IMG/VR virus record: IMGVR_UViG_3300043570_002208
Location: 1-46,969 of that record
Origin: a virus
DNA: 46,969 nucleotides
Reading direction: 5' to 3' (one strand)
The first letter of the stretch is position 1; every line of letters starts with the position of its first letter. The notes beneath the pieces were generated by a model. That model was not told where the DNA came from, ran no database searches, and worked only from the letters and a program-made list of their open reading frames with translations. This document shows positions 38,481-45,576 of the stretch, piece by piece. A program made the position numbers and the translations under genes.

Positions 38481-39005
38481 ATGGCAAACACAATGACAAG
38501 TTATGTTAAGGTTGGCGGCCTTAACGAAGAAACACACAAAAAATTTGTTGAGTTATTTGAAAAATCTGACGACCTATTAAATCACGTCAACACATTATAC
38601 GGAACCGACTTTAAAGAGATTGATAAAGATTGGATGTTGTTAAATGTTGGGTCAACATTTTTAGAGATTGAGTGTGAAGATTTAGAATATCGAGAAACGA
38701 TAGATTTGATTCTTGAAACTGCTTGGTCAGTCCCGACAGAGTATTTTCAAAAGATAGTTGAGGTTATTGGTGGAGATGTTGTAATATATGGTACTTATGA
38801 AGACGAAGGTTACGACCCACTTGGAGCATTTGTATATGCTGAGAACTACGATGATATTGAAAATTATGAAGAGTTTGAATATGATAAAATGTTTCAGGAC
38901 GATGATTATATGGATGAAATGTATGACGGTCTATACGAACTTCGAGATTCTTTATATGAAGGTTATCGTGAGGTGATGGATGAAAGAAGTGTAGAAGAAA
39001 ATTAA
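38481..39005 (+). CDS. YubB/Api92-like ferredoxin-fold protein
   Basis: 174 residues. MANTMTSYVKVGGLNEETHK, then a segment with LETAWSVPTEYFQKIVEVIG and YGTYEDEGYDPLGAFVYAEN. This order recalls Api92/YubB-type ferredoxin-like domains, which are widespread in phages and plasmids with unclear roles. The C-terminal 40 residues are acidic and Tyr-rich. The assignment is tentative. Confidence 0.5.
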   Translation: MANTMTSYVKVGGLNEETHKKFVELFEKSDDLLNHVNTLYGTDFKEIDKDWMLLNVGSTFLEIECEDLEYRETIDLILETAWSVPTEYFQKIVEVIGGDVVIYGTYEDEGYDPLGAFVYAENYDDIENYEEFEYDKMFQDDDYMDEMYDGLYELRDSLYEGYREVMDERSVEEN

Positions 39006-39024
39006 ACCATTATAAAAAACAATT

Positions 39025-39366
39025 ATGAAATCACATTTTAGAAAAACGGAGTATTACACCTCCCACAACGCAAACACTCCGGTAGAGTTGGATAGCGAAA
39101 AATTCCCTAACTTCAAGGGAGAAACAGAAGAAGACTTTTTACAATACATCTCTGAAAATTTGGATGAATGGGTTGACGGAGAAGGCGAACCATCGTTTGA
39201 TGAGGAAACACAAGACGCATTGTATGAATTAAAAAACGGGTCAATGGAAGAATATTGGGGTTCTTATCAAAACTATTTTGAAGGTGAACTACAAGTAGGA
39301 GAACCAACACCTCAAGATAATTACAAAAATGGTAATTTTAAAACCATAGATTCAATCTCAATCTAA
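39025..39366 (+). CDS. acidic protein paralogous to the 46615-46899 protein
   Basis: 113 residues. Residues 8-49 (TEYYTSHNANTPVELDSEKF, then GETEEDFLQYISENLDEW) align with the N-terminal part of the 46615-46899 protein (TEYYETSITREPVELNLDDY, then GMTTQEAIDYVESNAWE). The rest is acidic. Ends at the terminator at 39370-39397. Function unknown. Confidence 0.55.
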   Translation: MKSHFRKTEYYTSHNANTPVELDSEKFPNFKGETEEDFLQYISENLDEWVDGEGEPSFDEETQDALYELKNGSMEEYWGSYQNYFEGELQVGEPTPQDNYKNGNFKTIDSISI

Positions 39367-39369
39367 AAA

Positions 39370-39397
39370 AAAACCCCCAATTATTGTTGGGGGTTTT
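39370..39397. terminator. bidirectional hairpin terminator
   Basis: AAAACCCCCAA and TTGGGGGTTTT with a 6-nt loop, between the convergent genes 39025-39366 and 39381-40499. Confidence 0.9.
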
Positions 39398-40499
39398 CAT
39401 CTTTTATTAAGGAATATATTTTACTTAGTTTTTTCATCATCTTAAGACAAATGTTTCTTGTTTGATTAATTTCATATCTAAAGAATTTTTCATAATCAGT
39501 ACCAAATCTAGTTATTTTATTTAAATATTTATCAAAATACCTTTGTTTTGCACCTCTGAATCCAAACATATTTTCCATAAAGTCGTTAGTTAAAAAATCT
39601 TTCATTAATCCTCCTCTCCACTGTAATAGTGTTTTAAAATATTGTTGTAATGTTAAATCAACCATTTCATCGTCGGTTACATTATCCGGATAATCCATAT
39701 CATTATCATCAAAAGTTTGTTTTATTTGGGGGATAATTAATTTTAATTCTTCCCTCAACCCTTCATAAGTTAATTCGGAACCCTCTTTATACGCAACATA
39801 GACTCTGTGGTTTGTTATGAACTTATAAAAATCTTTCTTTGTAATCCCACTCTCTTCTAAGGCGGCATATAACTCAGTTGCTCTTACCAAGTTTTCTGTG
39901 GTGTGAGCAAAATACATATAATTTAACAATTTATTTAATGGGGGTATATTTCCGAACCTTCTTTGAGAACCAATATGATATTCAACTCTTTCAGGTGTTT
40001 TAACTATTGGGTTAACAGATTCATCATATGCGTGTTTTAGTTCGTGAGCCAAACTTGAAACCATAACAACTCTTTCTTTATTAAACTCATCAATAACGTC
40101 CTGAGTGGTTACACCATAATCAACGGCAAAAGTGATTGATAACACCACATTATTTATGTCTTGAGTTCTTTCATAATTAAATTTAGCGTTTATCTCAACC
40201 TTCCCGTGGTGGGTCATACCATTTACCAATACTTTAGGTTTTTTAACCCCATCAAAACTATAATCATTAATATCTTCAATGTTGAAGGATAATTTTATCT
40301 TCTTAAATTTATAATCGTTAATTTGGAAATCACCTTTTAATATAATTGTTTTTTTAAATTGAGTTTGTAAATCAGATGTTGGTTTAAGCTCCATCATCAT
40401 TTTGTCAAATAATTGTTGTGCAACTGAAACAATGTTAGTTGGAACACCTACGGCTTCATTCAATTTAGTATATTGAGATTCTTTAATTCTAATTTTCAT
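39381..40499 (-). CDS. targeting-module zinc metallopeptidase (HELKH)
   Basis: 372 residues. MKIRIKESQYTKLNEAVG is a targeting module with L-N-E-A at the expected site. H152-E-L-K-H156 lies in MVSSLAHELKHAYDE, and RATELYAALEESG about 60 residues later may give a third ligand. The first 140 residues are beta-rich; the last 120 are helical. A TATTTAT box lies 4 nt upstream at 40504. A head-delivered protease is likely by inference. Confidence 0.65.
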   Translation of the reverse strand: MKIRIKESQYTKLNEAVGVPTNIVSVAQQLFDKMMMELKPTSDLQTQFKKTIILKGDFQINDYKFKKIKLSFNIEDINDYSFDGVKKPKVLVNGMTHHGKVEINAKFNYERTQDINNVVLSITFAVDYGVTTQDVIDEFNKERVVMVSSLAHELKHAYDESVNPIVKTPERVEYHIGSQRRFGNIPPLNKLLNYMYFAHTTENLVRATELYAALEESGITKKDFYKFITNHRVYVAYKEGSELTYEGLREELKLIIPQIKQTFDDNDMDYPDNVTDDEMVDLTLQQYFKTLLQWRGGLMKDFLTNDFMENMFGFRGAKQRYFDKYLNKITRFGTDYEKFFRYEINQTRNICLKMMKKLSKIYSLIKDENPQQ

Positions 40500-40503
40500 A
40501 ATT

Positions 40504-40510
40504 ATAAATA
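40504..40510 (-). promoter_or_regulatory. late-type TATTTAT box, 4 nt before the HELKH gene
   Basis: The minus strand reads GATATTTAT, AATT, ATG. Exact spacing. Confidence 0.6.
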
Positions 40511-40527
40511 TCTGTATAAATAAAAAA

Positions 40528-40544
40528 CCCTCCGGTAAGGAGGG
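40528..40544 (-). terminator. hairpin terminator
   Basis: CCCTCC and GGAGGG with a GGTAA loop, followed on the minus strand by six T. It ends a minus-strand transcript from upstream of the HELKH gene. Confidence 0.7.
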
Positions 40545-40593
40545 AATTTGGGTCTTGATATTTTTAAACTATTAATAATGAATTATTTAATAT

Positions 40594-40623
40594 AAAAACT
40601 AGTAAAATAATATACTAGTTTTT
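40594..40623 (-). ncRNA. candidate noncoding RNA or AT-rich hairpin
   Basis: AAAAACTAGTA (40594-40604) and TACTAGTTTTT (40613-40623) form a perfect 11-bp stem with an 8-nt loop. A TATTTAT box lies next to it at 40624-40630, and no ATG follows before the terminator at 40528-40544. It could be an RNA of about 90-100 nt or a terminator for the 40641 gene. Confidence 0.35.
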
Positions 40624-40640
40624 ATAAATATCTCAAATTT

Positions 40641-40802
40641 TTAAAAGTGTTCGGTGATTATATAATAAATTACTAAAGGCCATAAAAATATAACAACAAG
40701 AATGTCGTTAAAAGTTATGTCTTGTTCTGAAATACTCATCAGTATAAAAAAAAGTAATGAGAGTATAAGACCAATATTAAAATAAAGAATAAGGTATATC
40801 AT
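40641..40802 (-). CDS. 53-residue membrane protein, leaderless
   Basis: Frame from the ATG at 40800-40802: MIYLILYFNIGLILSLLFFI, then a short polar loop (SEQDITFND) and a second hydrophobic segment (ILVVIFLWPLVIYYIIT). Two membrane helices. The -7 box lies exactly 4 nt upstream. A superinfection or holin-like role is possible. Confidence 0.5.
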   Translation of the reverse strand: MIYLILYFNIGLILSLLFFILMSISEQDITFNDILVVIFLWPLVIYYIITEHF

Positions 40803-40806
40803 ATTA

Positions 40807-40814
40807 CAAATGTA
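40807..40814 (-). promoter_or_regulatory. Bacteroidota-type -7 box, leaderless
   Basis: TACATTTG, then TAAT, then ATG on the minus strand. No clear -33. Confidence 0.45.
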
Positions 40815-40898
40815 AGGTATTTTCCATTAAAAATTAAAAAAATCTTTAAAATAGACGTTTTTTTCCACTAAAAAGGGTGTTTTGTTAAATATTTTCCA

Positions 40899-41285
40899 CT
40901 ACTCTATTGTTTTGACAGGAACATGGAATTTATCCCAAAACCATTCAATAAATGGTTGTTTCCAATTATTACCGAAATACCCGTTCAAAGTTCTTAAAAT
41001 AACATCATCTTCAAAGTATAATATTGGTGATTTATCTTTTTTTTCTTGACAAAGTTTATCCGAATAACTTTCAGATTCTTCACTACCCCAATAATCTTCA
41101 CCATACCATCTAAATAAGGTATCGTCTTCATCATAATCACCTTGATAAAACTTTATTGCGTAATCCACTTCATTACCCCAATCATCAATACCATATTCCC
41201 AACCAATGTTATTGGTGTCGTATGTTTTGTTCAGGTAATCAATGACCGCCTGATTTAATTTACTCTCCGTTATTATTATTTTCAT
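40899..41285 (-). CDS. targeting-module acidic protein
   Basis: 128 residues from the ATG at 41283-41285, fixed by the box 4 nt upstream. MKIIITESKLNQAVIDYLNK is a targeting module. The mature part is acidic and Trp/Tyr-rich (NIGWEYGIDDWGNEVDY). The C-terminus FGNNWKQPFIEWFWDKFHVP recalls the WFExxYxLPV ends of the 44925 and 46300 proteins. Function unknown. Confidence 0.6.
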   Translation of the reverse strand: MKIIITESKLNQAVIDYLNKTYDTNNIGWEYGIDDWGNEVDYAIKFYQGDYDEDDTLFRWYGEDYWGSEESESYSDKLCQEKKDKSPILYFEDDVILRTLNGYFGNNWKQPFIEWFWDKFHVPVKTIE

Positions 41286-41289
41286 ATCA

Positions 41290-41296
41290 ATAAATA
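41290..41296 (-). promoter_or_regulatory. late-type TATTTAT box, 4 nt before the 40899-41285 gene
   Basis: The minus strand reads ATATATTTAT, TGAT, ATG. It lies just before the stop of the SGNH gene. Confidence 0.6.
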
Positions 41297-41298
41297 TA

Positions 41299-41793
41299 TT
41301 ACAATAACATATTATCAATGACTTCCCCAATTTTCTTATACACCGGAGAGTTATGGTGGGGGTCACCTTTTCCAATTGGAGGTTCAATTATGGTTCCACC
41401 CAATTCCTCGTATCGTTTGTAATATTTTTTAACTTTACCATATCTGGTGTGTCTAAGATTTCCCCAACCCCAAGAACCTTGGATGACGTAAATCTTCGCA
41501 TTTGGGAATGTAACACAAATGGAATTAAATAATTTCTCAACACCATTTCTATAATAAAGGTCGTTGGTTCCAATACACAAAAAAACATTTTGAATTATTG
41601 GTGAGACATTATGTCTCTTAATCATTTTGGTAAGCTCTGGGACGCGAATACCTTTTTTCCATAGACCAACAACTTTCACAACTTTTTTTGAATTTAAATC
41701 AACATATGGAGTTTGAGAATCCCCAATAACAATATTTGTTGGTAATTGGGAATACCCAAGACAACAAAACAATAAACAAATAATAAATTTCAT
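41299..41793 (-). CDS. secreted SGNH/GDSL hydrolase
   Basis: 164 residues. A signal peptide (MKFIICLLFCCLGYSQ) is followed by block I NIVIGDSQT with Ser26, block III CIGTNDLYY (Asn77), and block V DPHHNS with Asp144 and His147. The catalytic set is intact. Family members remove acyl or acetyl groups from polysaccharides and lipids. Export suggests action on cell-surface glycans, possibly to change the host wall or to block further infection. Separated from the upstream gene by the terminator at 41812. Confidence 0.8.
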   Translation of the reverse strand: MKFIICLLFCCLGYSQLPTNIVIGDSQTPYVDLNSKKVVKVVGLWKKGIRVPELTKMIKRHNVSPIIQNVFLCIGTNDLYYRNGVEKLFNSICVTFPNAKIYVIQGSWGWGNLRHTRYGKVKKYYKRYEELGGTIIEPPIGKGDPHHNSPVYKKIGEVIDNMLL

Positions 41794-41811
41794 AATTACA
41801 TTAAATTAAAA

Positions 41812-41836
41812 AACCCCCAAAATTAACTGGGGGTTA
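41812..41836 (-). terminator. hairpin terminator
   Basis: AACCCCCA and TGGGGGTT around a loop, followed by six T on the minus strand. It ends the 41840-42022 gene. Confidence 0.8.
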
Positions 41837-41839
41837 AAA

Positions 41840-42022
41840 TTATTCTTTAGACGAAACTAAATAATACGTGGTTCCTTCGTGTTTCATAAACACATCCCTT
41901 GGATTATCAACATTTGGGTGGGTGTTCCAAGTTTCAGTCAAACCGGTCTCACCATCCATAGGTTTCATAATACATTTTTTGTCCGCGAACTTAATAGTTC
42001 TTGTGATTTTAATTTCTTCCAT
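41840..42022 (-). CDS. 60-residue hypothetical protein
   Basis: MEEIKITRTIKFADKKCIMK, then GETGLTETWNTHPNVDNPRD. A TATTTAT box (42032-42038) lies 9 nt upstream and a terminator follows, so it is a single late gene. Function unknown. Confidence 0.5.
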   Translation of the reverse strand: MEEIKITRTIKFADKKCIMKPMDGETGLTETWNTHPNVDNPRDVFMKHEGTTYYLVSSKE

Positions 42023-42061
42023 GTGATAATCATAAATAAAACTTATTTACCAATCAATAAC

Positions 42062-42358
42062 CTATTCTAATTTTTTTGTTATTTGTCGAGAACCTTTTTT
42101 ATCCAAATATTTTATAATACAATTATCCTCATTTATTATGGAACAATATGCAAATAACTTAGATACAAAATCTTCTAAAACCAAACTATCTTTACCGGGA
42201 ATTAATAATATAACTTTATAAGTTGTGCCATCGACAGACATTTGTTTAACATTTTTCAATATTATTTCAACATATCGTTTTTTATTATATCGAACAATTA
42301 CCGTTAAATCAGGATATAATATCTCAAAAACTTTTCTTACTATAACCAATCTCTTCAT
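42062..42358 (-). CDS. hypothetical protein
   Basis: 98 residues. Basic alpha/beta protein (MKRLVIVRKVFEILYPDLTV, then YVEIILKNVKQMSVDG). Divergent from the 42415 repeat gene. Function unknown. Confidence 0.5.
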   Translation of the reverse strand: MKRLVIVRKVFEILYPDLTVIVRYNKKRYVEIILKNVKQMSVDGTTYKVILLIPGKDSLVLEDFVSKLFAYCSIINEDNCIIKYLDKKGSRQITKKLE

Positions 42359-42379
42359 TTAAAAAATATAATTTATTAT

Positions 42380-42410
42380 TTGATGATAAGAAATAGTTTT
42401 ATTATCTTTG
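42380..42410 (+). promoter_or_regulatory. Bacteroidota-type promoter with leaderless start
   Basis: TTG (42380-42382), 20 nt, TATCTTTG (42403-42410), TTCT, ATG at 42415. Transcription is predicted to start on the A of the ATG. Confidence 0.7.
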
Positions 42411-42414
42411 TTCT

Positions 42415-43437
42415 ATGGAAAGAATTATAAATAAATTAATTAATGAATTTACTAAAGGGGTGGACACTTATACCCATAATGGTTCCACTTGGTTAATCTT
42501 TACTGAGTCCAAACAATGGATGATTGAACTAACTGAGAATAAAACTCTATGGTATAATTACAACTTCTTCAAAAGTATTTTTGCTTACGCTTCGTTGGAT
42601 TGCGTTCAGAACCAACACCTCATCACCAAATGGGTGGAAGATAATATTATAAATAAAGAGTTAACTTATGTTACACTCTTTAGAGATGCCCGGGATAGAA
42701 AACAACAATTTGAGGACACTCTTGAAAATGGTGTGAAAAAAACTAAAATGGCTCATATGAAAACGGATTGGTCGGTTGAGGATACTATTGAAAATGGGGT
42801 AAAGAACACCAATTATTGGGGTGATAAAAGAATCTTATCAGTTGATGATACTCTTGAAAATGGTGTGAAGGAAACCATTTTTGCCTTTGTAGGTGGTTCT
42901 ACTTTAGCTGAAGATGTCCTACAAAATGGTGTTAAAATAATTTCACCCTTACAATCTCGTGAATATACAGGAGACATTGATGAGGTTCTCGGAAATGGTG
43001 TAAAAACTTCTCACCCACGTCAATATGTAGGTGGAGATATAGTTGATAAAGTGATTGACAAGGGTGTAATAGAAACTCACGATGATGTATATCACCACAA
43101 AGGAAGAATTGCTGGTGTGATTAAAAATGGTGTTAAAGAAACAAAAACACCCGGTGAAGATGGTGACCTTGTTGGTGTTCTTGATTGGTTGGAAGAAAAT
43201 GAAACCAATAGTGTTCCCAAAATGATTGATGATGTGATTGAGAATGGTGTTAAAGAAACTGTGGCAGCCGGATATACCGACCCAAAAACCAATCTCATAT
43301 ATATTAAGTGGGGTCCTCAAATTGATGAGGTTATAGATGAAGGTGTTAAAATATCCAGAACTTATATTAGTGGTTCAAGACAAAAAGAAACAACTGAAAT
43401 CATAATTAAATATGGAACAAAAAACCCCACCGATTAG
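42415..43437 (+). CDS. 22-residue repeat protein (VEDTxENGVKxT)
   Basis: 340 residues. The head (1-75) reads MERIINKLINEFTKGVDTYT, then HNGSTWLIFTESKQWMIELT and ends HLITKWVEDNIIN. Units of form [VI]-[ED]-D-x-[LI]-E-N-G-V-K-x-T start at about 99, 121, 143, 165, 188, 210 and 232, i.e. 22 apart; later copies at about 271 and 303 are spaced more widely. The head, the WVED junction and the repeat consensus match the 32349-32954 protein, so the two are paralogs. Leaderless, host-type promoter. No known repeat family. Confidence 0.65.
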   Translation: MERIINKLINEFTKGVDTYTHNGSTWLIFTESKQWMIELTENKTLWYNYNFFKSIFAYASLDCVQNQHLITKWVEDNIINKELTYVTLFRDARDRKQQFEDTLENGVKKTKMAHMKTDWSVEDTIENGVKNTNYWGDKRILSVDDTLENGVKETIFAFVGGSTLAEDVLQNGVKIISPLQSREYTGDIDEVLGNGVKTSHPRQYVGGDIVDKVIDKGVIETHDDVYHHKGRIAGVIKNGVKETKTPGEDGDLVGVLDWLEENETNSVPKMIDDVIENGVKETVAAGYTDPKTNLIYIKWGPQIDEVIDEGVKISRTYISGSRQKETTEIIIKYGTKNPTD

Positions 43438-43450
43438 GATGGGGTTAATT
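43423..43450 (+). terminator. hairpin terminator
   Basis: AACCCC and GGGGTT enclose a 12-nt loop, followed by a T-rich run. It overlaps the end of the repeat gene. Confidence 0.7.
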
Positions 43451-43451
43451 T

Positions 43452-43568
43452 TTACATTTCTGATTTTAATCTTGAAAGAATTTCGTTGTTTTTATTCATT
43501 ATTTTTAATTTCTTAACAACATTCACTCTGTTTTTTTTAGGTTTCCCTATTTTTTTTGATTTAGACAT
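43452..43568 (-). CDS. 38-residue basic protein
   Basis: MSKSKKIGKPKKNRVNVVKK, then LKIMNKNNEILSRLKSEM. Very basic, half disordered and half helical. Could bind nucleic acid. No neighbour coupling. Moderate chance of being real. Confidence 0.4.
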   Translation of the reverse strand: MSKSKKIGKPKKNRVNVVKKLKIMNKNNEILSRLKSEM

Positions 43569-43595
43569 AATAATGATTTATATATAAGTATATTA

Positions 43596-43997
43596 TTATA
43601 ATTTTTTGTAATTATTAAAATGTATACCGGCTTTACCAAACGAAACACTATCTAAATCAACACTTAAATATTTTTTTAATTCTTCTTTCATCACCGGAAC
43701 AAACGCCCACAATAACGGATAACTAATCGCAACTTCATCCTTCAGATATTTTTCCTTATATTCATTACATACAACCCGGGAAACCGGAATTTCGGAATCA
43801 ATAACAACAACATAATCGTAACTATTTCTCCAACTATCTGAAAAATCCCAACGCTCCTCACCCTTATATAAATTAACAATCCTAACACTGAAATTATATT
43901 TCACATCAGAACAAGTCATTTTATTTATTAGTTTATTACCAAGTGTGTTCATATACTTATCAATAATTCTTATTGATATTTCGTCTTCTATATTCAT
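43596..43997 (-). CDS. hypothetical protein
   Basis: 133 residues from the ATG at 43995-43997; an earlier reading would overlap most of the previous gene. MNIEDEISIRIIDKYMNTLG, then DYVVVIDSEIPVSRVVCNEY and an aromatic middle. It follows the two basic tagged genes and probably shares their transcript. Function unknown. Confidence 0.5.
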   Translation of the reverse strand: MNIEDEISIRIIDKYMNTLGNKLINKMTCSDVKYNFSVRIVNLYKGEERWDFSDSWRNSYDYVVVIDSEIPVSRVVCNEYKEKYLKDEVAISYPLLWAFVPVMKEELKKYLSVDLDSVSFGKAGIHFNNYKKL

Positions 43998-44019
43998 TAT
44001 ATTTTCACAATTGTTTTTA

Positions 44020-44391
44020 CTACCACGTCCTGCAAGCCCAATATCTCGCTTTCCATCTTGGCCCCGGATTATCACAATTCATTCTTGCTCTAAACGATTT
44101 TCTTCTCGCTGGATTATTTTTCTTAATTACCATTCGTTTTCCGTGAGCAGATTTTCCACCAAAACCAAAATTTACCTTAACAACTTTTCCTTTGTCGTTC
44201 TTAACATACACTTTCGATTTTTTTACATCACCTTGCATAATTTTACCAAGTTGAACTTTACGTCCCTGATATTCAGCTTCATTTATTAAGTCACCAACAA
44301 CAAAGTCGGTCTCCTCAACTGAACCATAGAAACTATCGTCTAATTCATTGAATAGTTTGTTATATTGTGATTCTGATATTATTATTTTCAT
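44020..44391 (-). CDS. basic targeting-module protein
   Basis: 123 residues. MKIIISESQYNKLFNELDDS is a targeting module with L-F-N-E at the expected site. The C-terminus is very basic with Cys residues (NPARRKSFRARMNCDNPGPR, then WKARYWACRTW), a type I have seen in phage virion-associated proteins. It likely binds the packaged DNA. Overlaps the 44388 gene by ATGA. Confidence 0.65.
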   Translation of the reverse strand: MKIIISESQYNKLFNELDDSFYGSVEETDFVVGDLINEAEYQGRKVQLGKIMQGDVKKSKVYVKNDKGKVVKVNFGFGGKSAHGKRMVIKKNNPARRKSFRARMNCDNPGPRWKARYWACRTW

Positions 44392-44885
44392 TTTTTTTCG
44401 TAGTGTGTCATTGTTGGTTTATTTCCGGTTCCCACTTTTGGGTCTTTCTTTTCCGCTCTTCTCTTTTGTTGGGTCATAGATTTCTTCTCATCCTTATCAT
44501 ATGAGGAAGCCACCTTTGGTGTTTCAGATGAAACCTTTTTTGATGGACGACATTTTGGATATGACTTTCCGTCAGCATCCTTTCTTCCACAAGGTGGGTG
44601 TTTCCCATCAACTTTCTTACTCACATCAACCCATTTCTCTTTAAACCATCTTTTGAGGTCTTCATTAACAGATTCGTTTTTAGGTTTCTTTTTCCAACCA
44701 CCACCTTTTGATTTATATCGTTTGGCAGCAGCACCATTACAATACGCACTTGGACATACTTTGTATTTAGACCTTGCCCAAGATAAACATTGTGACCAAA
44801 GTGCCGGATTGGTTGGTTTATTCTCACCTTCGGTCAAATAATCCTTTAATAGTTCTTCTTGTTTTTCAGTTATAATAAGTTTCAT
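44388..44885 (-). CDS. basic targeting-module protein with DUF5872-like domain
   Basis: 165 residues. MKLIITEKQEELLKDYLTEG is a targeting module with L-T-E-G at the expected site. NPALWSQCLSWARSKYKVCP then SAYCNGAAAKRYKSKGGGWK is followed by DLKRWFKEKWVDVSKKVDGK and CGRKDADGKSYPKCRPSKKV. The last parts resemble DUF5872-type domains of phages and giant viruses. It is strongly basic and probably DNA-associated in the virion. TATTTAT box 4 nt upstream. Confidence 0.7.
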   Translation of the reverse strand: MKLIITEKQEELLKDYLTEGENKPTNPALWSQCLSWARSKYKVCPSAYCNGAAAKRYKSKGGGWKKKPKNESVNEDLKRWFKEKWVDVSKKVDGKHPPCGRKDADGKSYPKCRPSKKVSSETPKVASSYDKDEKKSMTQQKRRAEKKDPKVGTGNKPTMTHYEKK

Positions 44886-44889
44886 ATAA

Positions 44890-44896
44890 ATAAATA
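44890..44896 (-). promoter_or_regulatory. late-type TATTTAT box, 4 nt before the 44388-44885 gene
   Basis: The minus strand reads GATATTTAT, TTAT, ATG. It follows a weak hairpin (CCTCCA/TGGGGG) that ends the upstream operon. Confidence 0.6.
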
Positions 44897-44924
44897 TCCC
44901 CCAATCTAAAAAGAAACTGGAGGT

Positions 44925-45167
44925 TTAGATAACTTCTAAATTATATTTTTCTGAGAACCATTTAGTCATGGTCGGTTGATATCTTCCCACACCAAAGCGG
45001 CTAGATAAATTTAAATGAATCTCACCTATAAAACCAACTTGCTTGAGATTTTTGTAATAAACACAAACACCGTTAATTCCAATAGACTTTTCACTTTCAT
45101 ATGTTTCTCTATCACCATAGGCGAAATCCATATACTTAATAACGATTTTTTCTTTTTTATCAGTCAT
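44925..45167 (-). CDS. small protein, WF-x-x-x-Y-x-L family
   Basis: 80 residues from the ATG at 45165-45167. MTDKKEKIVIKYMDFAYGDR, then MTKWFSEKYNLEVI at the end. It aligns with the 46300-46560 protein at both ends (FCYGE, WFESRYDLPV), so the two are paralogs in one operon. Function unknown. Confidence 0.5.
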   Translation of the reverse strand: MTDKKEKIVIKYMDFAYGDRETYESEKSIGINGVCVYYKNLKQVGFIGEIHLNLSSRFGVGRYQPTMTKWFSEKYNLEVI

Positions 45168-45576
45168 AAACAATTTCTATTATACATCCGAGTCCATTTT
45201 TATAATTTTGAATGTCTTCTTCCGAACATTCATTAACTAGAACAAATTCTATTGTCCCAAATTGACCCTCTTCATTTGGTTCCGTCGTTTTTGGGATAAA
45301 TTTTAAATTAGTTAATATTTCACAACATTCAATAATAACAATGTTCTTTTCTAATGTATCGTCAAAGAAATAATACATATCCAATAAATGTTGGTTACTG
45401 TTGTCAAATAAATTTTGATTACAAGAATGAGTTTTAATTGTATCACCACCTTTATATCGAGAATTATGTTGTATCAAAGTTTTAAGAAACATAACCTTTT
45501 GTTGGAAATGTACCCTAAGTTTTATAAAATCCTTAAATCTGGTCGCATCTACTTTATGAACTTGATAATTATTCAT
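45160..45576 (-). CDS. hypothetical protein
   Basis: 138 residues. Basic head (MNNYQVHKVDATRFKDFIKL), then CCEILTNLKFIPKTTEPNEE. Overlaps neighbours by 8 nt on each side. Function unknown. Confidence 0.5.
   Translation of the reverse strand: MNNYQVHKVDATRFKDFIKLRVHFQQKVMFLKTLIQHNSRYKGGDTIKTHSCNQNLFDNSNQHLLDMYYFFDDTLEKNIVIIECCEILTNLKFIPKTTEPNEEGQFGTIEFVLVNECSEEDIQNYKNGLGCIIEIVYD

Noticed and set aside
2396-44896. Reading the boxes as T4 late promoters (TATAAATA)
   Set aside because: TATAAATA would point away from the genes in most cases. The consistent element on the coding strand is TATTTAT.
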